A stretch of DNA of 64,000 nt from Antiquaquibacter metalliresistens (GTDB taxonomy: Bacteria > Actinomycetota > Actinomycetes > Actinomycetales > Microbacteriaceae), in NCBI RefSeq assembly GCF_029211225.1, contig NZ_JARGEM010000003.1, positions 248,001 to 312,000 of the forward strand, read 5' to 3'. Of the stretch, positions 60,991-64,000 are shown in pieces. Position 1 is the stretch's first letter. Each line of letters starts with the position of its first letter. The notes beneath the pieces were generated by a model. That model made no database searches, was not told the DNA's origin, and worked only from the letters and a program-made list of their open reading frames with translations. The position numbers and the translations under genes are program-made.

Positions 60991-61992
60991 GTGGCATCCC
61001 CCAAGTCCGCGATCCCGCAGCTCGCGTGGAATCGCGTGCGTCCCGCGCCCGTCGTGCTGGTCTCCGGTCCTGAGTCGTTCCTGGCCGACCGTGCGATCCG
61101 CTCGCTGCGCGACCTGCTCAAGGCGGAAGACCCGAGCCTGGAGATCCACGACGTCGAGGCCGACCAGTACGCCCCGGGGCAACTGCTGACGCTCGCGAGT
61201 CCCTCGCTGTTCGCGGAGCCCCGGCTCATCCGCGTCACCAACGTCGAGAAGTGCACCGACGCCTTCATCACCGAGGCGCTCGGCTATCTCGCGAGCCCGG
61301 CCGACGACACCTACCTCGTGCTGCGCCACGCGAGCGGGGTGCGCGGCAAGAAGCTGCTCGACGCGATCCGAGCCGGCACGGGCAACGGCATCGAGATCGC
61401 GTGCCTCGAACTCAAGAAGGACTCCGACAAGCAGGACTTCGCCGCCGCCGAGTTCGCGACCGCCGGGCGCCGGGTCACCGGTGGCGCCATCCGGGCGCTC
61501 GTGAGCGCGTTCGCCGACGACCTCGCCGAGCTCGCGGGAGCCTGCCAGCAGCTGCTGGCCGACGACGCCGACGAGATCACCGAGGTCACCGTCGAGCGCT
61601 ACTACTCCGGCCGCGTCGAGACCAACGCATTCAAGGTCGCGGATGCCGCGATCGCCGGCCGCCAGGGCGAGGCCCTGGTGCTGCTGCGGCACGCGCTCGC
61701 GTCGGGCGCGGATCCGGTGCCGATCGTCGCCGCGTTCGCCGCCAAGGTGCGCACCATGGCCAAGCTCTCGGGCGCCAACGGCCCTTCTGGGCAGCTCGCG
61801 CAACGCTTCGGGCTCGCTCCCTGGCAGGTCGACCGAGCCCGCCGCGACCTGCAGGGCTGGGATGACGCCGGCCTCGGCACCGTGATCGAGACGATCGCCG
61901 ACACCGATGCGCAGGTCAAGGGCGCCGGCCGCGACCCCGTGTTCGCCCTCGAACGGATGATCGGAGTGGTCGCCGCCCGCGGCATCCGCTGA
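60991..61992 (+). CDS. holA: DNA polymerase III subunit delta
   Basis: 333 residues from GTG 60991, six bases after -10 TAGCCT (60979-60984). N-terminal VVLVSGPESFLADRAIRSLR is the HolA start; DLAELAGACQQLLADDADE and DPVPIVAAFAAKVRTMAKLS are later landmarks. It is the clamp-loader subunit that opens the sliding clamp. The place after comEC is typical for actinobacteria. Converges on rpsT across a terminator. Confidence 0.95.
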   Translation: MASPKSAIPQLAWNRVRPAPVVLVSGPESFLADRAIRSLRDLLKAEDPSLEIHDVEADQYAPGQLLTLASPSLFAEPRLIRVTNVEKCTDAFITEALGYLASPADDTYLVLRHASGVRGKKLLDAIRAGTGNGIEIACLELKKDSDKQDFAAAEFATAGRRVTGGAIRALVSAFADDLAELAGACQQLLADDADEITEVTVERYYSGRVETNAFKVADAAIAGRQGEALVLLRHALASGADPVPIVAAFAAKVRTMAKLSGANGPSGQLAQRFGLAPWQVDRARRDLQGWDDAGLGTVIETIADTDAQVKGAGRDPVFALERMIGVVAARGIR

Positions 61993-61996
61993 GACG

Positions 61997-62028
61997 ACGA
62001 ACGCCCCCACCGAGGTGAGGGCGTTCGT
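61997..62028. terminator. Bidirectional terminator between holA and rpsT
   Basis: ACGAACGCCC (61997-62006) pairs with GGGCGTTCGT (62019-62028), extended inward with CCAC/GTGA pairs. It lies between two convergent genes and can serve both. Confidence 0.75.
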
Positions 62029-62099
62029 TCAGCCGGTGATCGAGCGGGTCGATCCGACCGACGGTTCGAGCAGTGCGCCGTGAACGGCGCAGTCGAGAC

Positions 62100-62360
62100 C
62101 TAGAGGGATGCGACCTGCTTGGCGATGGCCGACTTGCGGTTCGCCGCCTGGTTCTTGTGGATGACACCCTTGCTCGCGGCCTTGTCGAGCTTCTTGCCGG
62201 CGAGGGCGAGGGCGGCGGTGGCCTTCTCCTTGTCACCGGCGGAGATCGCCTCGCGCGTGGCGCGAACGGCGGTCTTGACCTCGCTCTTGACGGCCTTGTT
62301 GCGGTCCTGAGCCTTCTTGTTGGTCAGGATGCGCTTGATCTGCGACTTGATGTTTGCCAC
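62100..62360 (-). CDS. rpsT: Ribosomal protein S20
   Basis: 86 residues from GTG 62360. The sequence [20 protein letters not shown] and [20 protein letters not shown] is characteristic of bS20. The ribosome site is weak (GAAAGC) and the start codon is GTG, which in other bacteria serves autoregulation; that is only suggestive here. A hairpin lies in the leader. Confidence 0.98.
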   Translation of the reverse strand: MANIKSQIKRILTNKKAQDRNKAVKSEVKTAVRATREAISAGDKEKATAALALAGKKLDKAASKGVIHKNQAANRKSAIAKQVASL

Positions 62361-62477
62361 GTGGGTGCTTTCTGGTTTGTACGGATGTCGTGCGGCAGCC
62401 GGGTGGATTCCCCGGAGTCCGGCTGCGATTCGCTCGGTCCACGATCGGGACCGCGCGCAAGCCAAGGAGTAACGATA
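62361..62477 (-). promoter_or_regulatory. rpsT promoter and structured leader
   Basis: A minus-strand -10 TATCGT (62477-62472) gives a leader of about 105 bases. It contains a perfect 8-bp stem, GCAGCCGG (62395-62402) with CCGGCTGC (62419-62426) on the + strand numbering. The leader may be the place for S20 feedback control. Confidence 0.45.
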
Positions 62478-62580
62478 CCAGTTCCGGCCCGTCGCGGCCA
62501 CCGCATCCCGAGGTCAACCGGAACGCGATGCGGGGGTTAGCCGGATGGTCGCGGAGCTGCGCGATTTCTAGCGTAGAGGC

Positions 62581-62886
62581 ATGACCACGACCCCAGTTCT
62601 CGAAACCCCCACCACCGAGCCGACGGCACCTGCCGCAGCCCCGACCCAGACGCTCGGCATCGTCAGCCTTGTGCTCGGTATCGCGTCGATCCTCACCGGG
62701 TTCCAGGCGATCCTGGGCATCGCCGCGATCGTGCTCGGCATTCTCGCGCTGCAGCGCGAGCCCGCGAGCCGCTCGTTCGCGATCGCGGGCATCGTCACGG
62801 GCGCGCTGCAGTTCGTCGGGCTGGCCTTCGTCGCGCTCGGCTTCCTCGCGGTGCTGCCCTTCGTGCCGTTCTTCTTCGCCTTCTAG
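62581..62886 (+). CDS. DUF4190-like small membrane protein
   Basis: 101 residues. A Pro/Thr/Ala-rich N-terminus leads to two membrane spans (TLGIVSLVLGIASILTGFQA with ILGIAAIVLGILAL, and a second from AIAGIVTGALQFVG), the layout of DUF4190. A -10 TAGCGT (62569-62574) lies six bases before the ATG (leaderless). Function unknown. Confidence 0.78.
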   Translation: MTTTPVLETPTTEPTAPAAAPTQTLGIVSLVLGIASILTGFQAILGIAAIVLGILALQREPASRSFAIAGIVTGALQFVGLAFVALGFLAVLPFVPFFFAF

Positions 62887-62951
62887 GACGTGAACCCTCG
62901 AGCACCGAGGGGAGCGGATGCGCCCGGCCACATCGGTGACCGGGCGCATCG

Positions 62952-64000
62952 TCACGCGCGCTTCGTGCGTCGGGCGAACAGCCCGATCGCGACACCGGCG
63001 GCCAGGAGTGCGCCACCGGCGATGATCAGCACCGGCGGTTCCGAGGTGCCGGTGGCAGCGAGCTCCAGCACGGTCACCGCGAACCAGCCGACGAGCGCGC
63101 CGGTGATGTCGTAGATCGCGACCTTGTGCACACCCGCCGGCAGACCGCTCGGCAGCGTGATGCTGAGCGATCCGCTGGCGTCGGCGGTGGACCAGCCCAC
63201 GAACGTCGGCGACGAGTAGTGGTAGATCGCGAAGCTCTGGCCGGCGGCGGTGCTGCCGAGCGCCACCTCGTAGGAGGTCTTCTCGCCGGAGACGGCTCCG
63301 GTGGGCAGCTCGTCCTCGACGAGCTCGCCATCGCTGGGCGCGGGCGGCGTCACGGGCGGCTCGCTGCCCGCGCTGGGGGTCCAATCCACCACCTGGCTCG
63401 TGCCGTAGCTGATGTCCGTAAACAGCAGCCCGTCGCTCGCCACGGCGCCGAGGCCGGTGACGAAACCGATGCCGTCCGCACTCGGTGCCGACGGCGAGCC
63501 CTTGAAGTTCAGGCCGCGTGCGCTCTTAGCCTCGCCGTTGACGACCCGGTGGTAGTACTCCCAGGTCGGGATCAGGGCGATCGACGCGCCATCCACGAAC
63601 ACCTCGGTCATGTCGTTGCCGTCGTCGATGAAGTGCGTGATCGTGCGGATGTCGTGGGCGACGGCCGGGTCGAAGGTGCCGAGCACCACCGATCGCCAGT
63701 CGCCCATGGAGGCATCCGTCGCGTCGCTGACGACCCACATCGTGCTCAGCTCGAGCTTGCCGCCCACATGACGGAACTGCAGGATGCCGCCCGCGCGGTT
63801 CGTGCCGTGCCCGACGCTGACCTCCACGTTGATCCCCTCCACGTAGCCCGTGGTCGGGGCGACCACGTAGTCCGCGGTGAAGGTGTTGTTGGTCGCGCCG
63901 GTGCTCGTCTCGCCCGCGGCATCCACCACCTCCAACTGGGGAGAGGTCGCGTGGTTGATGGCGCCGCCGGGGAAGAGCGCGTTGGAGACGCGCAGGCTCG
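62952..64000 (-). CDS. Sortase-anchored surface protein, C-terminal part (cut by window end)
   Basis: The frame is open to the window edge, so the start is outside. Visible parts: a domain with SLRVSNALFPGGAINHATSP, VGHGTNRAGGILQFRH, WEYYHRVVNGEAKSARGLNF; a linker of Pro, Glu and Ser (SEPPVTPPAPSDGELVEDEL); a beta domain; then the sorting signal LAATG, a hydrophobic span (VLIIAGGALLAAGVAIGLFA) and RRTKRA. LAATG is the form cut by class E-type sortases and differs from the LPATG of the ice-binding-like protein. Probably a large exported adhesin or carbohydrate-binding protein. Confidence 0.78.
   Translation of the reverse strand, partial: SLRVSNALFPGGAINHATSPQLEVVDAAGETSTGATNNTFTADYVVAPTTGYVEGINVEVSVGHGTNRAGGILQFRHVGGKLELSTMWVVSDATDASMGDWRSVVLGTFDPAVAHDIRTITHFIDDGNDMTEVFVDGASIALIPTWEYYHRVVNGEAKSARGLNFKGSPSAPSADGIGFVTGLGAVASDGLLFTDISYGTSQVVDWTPSAGSEPPVTPPAPSDGELVEDELPTGAVSGEKTSYEVALGSTAAGQSFAIYHYSSPTFVGWSTADASGSLSITLPSGLPAGVHKVAIYDITGALVGWFAVTVLELAATGTSEPPVLIIAGGALLAAGVAIGLFARRTKRA

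Noticed and set aside
54881-62010. Very long minus-strand frames (over 1100 codons) opposite leuS, comEC and holA
   Set aside because: They are mirror frames of the real genes; composition is Arg/Gly/His-rich, with no domain, and they cover clearly coding + strand DNA.
1-64000. CRISPR arrays, tRNA and rRNA genes
   Set aside because: I looked for regular direct repeats with spacers and for cloverleaf or rRNA signatures and saw none. A tRNAscan or CRISPR search would settle small misses.

Overview
The window looks like chromosome from a high-GC Gram-positive actinobacterium, most likely a member of the Microbacteriaceae. The evidence is the strongly GC-biased codon use, the leuS-comEA-comEC-holA-rpsT gene order, an actinobacterial-type LexA box, sortase-anchored surface proteins, and many genes whose -10 box lies only 5 to 8 bases before the start codon, which implies leaderless transcripts. 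This placement is inference from gene content; no 16S rRNA gene is present. No tRNA, rRNA, CRISPR array or intact insertion sequence was seen, and no stretch longer than about 300 bases lacks a gene.

Region 1 (1-12505) is a defence island with visibly lower GC. Seven genes overlap or abut end to start: the tail of a type I specificity subunit (hsdS), a TIGR02391/Ymh-like gene, hsdR, a YgjP-type metallopeptidase, an unknown protein with a membrane-anchored C-terminus, and an OLD-family ATPase/TOPRIM nuclease plus UvrD-like helicase pair that matches the Gabija system. A GIY-YIG protein and an orphan coiled-coil-like protein follow. The right edge carries a tandem-HTH, recombinase-tail-like fragment next to a strong hairpin.

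Region 2 (12602-28090) holds an SOS-boxed alkB homologue, a KhtTU-like K+/H+ antiporter pair, and a divergent cluster around 15.8-23.0 kb. The cluster encodes an acyl reductase-HAD fusion, two ferritin-fold diiron-type paralogues (one with almost all metal ligands replaced), a short-chain dehydrogenase, a PlsC acyltransferase and an alkyl-dihydroxyacetone-phosphate synthase. Together these read as an aerobic ether-lipid (possibly plasmalogen) pathway, with a 21-bp palindromic operator between the two arms and TetR genes at its end. A small membrane protein controlled by paired inverted repeats, an LPXTG-anchored ice-binding-like protein, MarC, a standalone SH3-like protein and an atypical zinc-ribbon SDR follow.

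Region 3 (28265-44589) carries a COG4551 phosphatase, an EamA transporter, a PrmC-like methyltransferase, a nucleoside hydrolase, a Ski2-type helicase, a lipase-like hydrolase behind an 11-codon leader ORF, an MFS pump, a UbiA prenyltransferase, and a LacI-regulated oligosaccharide operon (GH13 glucosidase, binding protein, two permeases, no ATPase).

Region 4 (44811-64000) contains a GH15 enzyme, an App1-like phosphatase, a SRAP/YedK protein, a TetR gene followed by an OpuC-type compatible-solute ABC operon, DedA, divergent pabC/pabB whose start codons are 12 bases apart, leuS, comEA, comEC, holA, rpsT, a DUF4190-like protein and the C-terminal part of a large sortase-anchored surface protein cut by the window edge.
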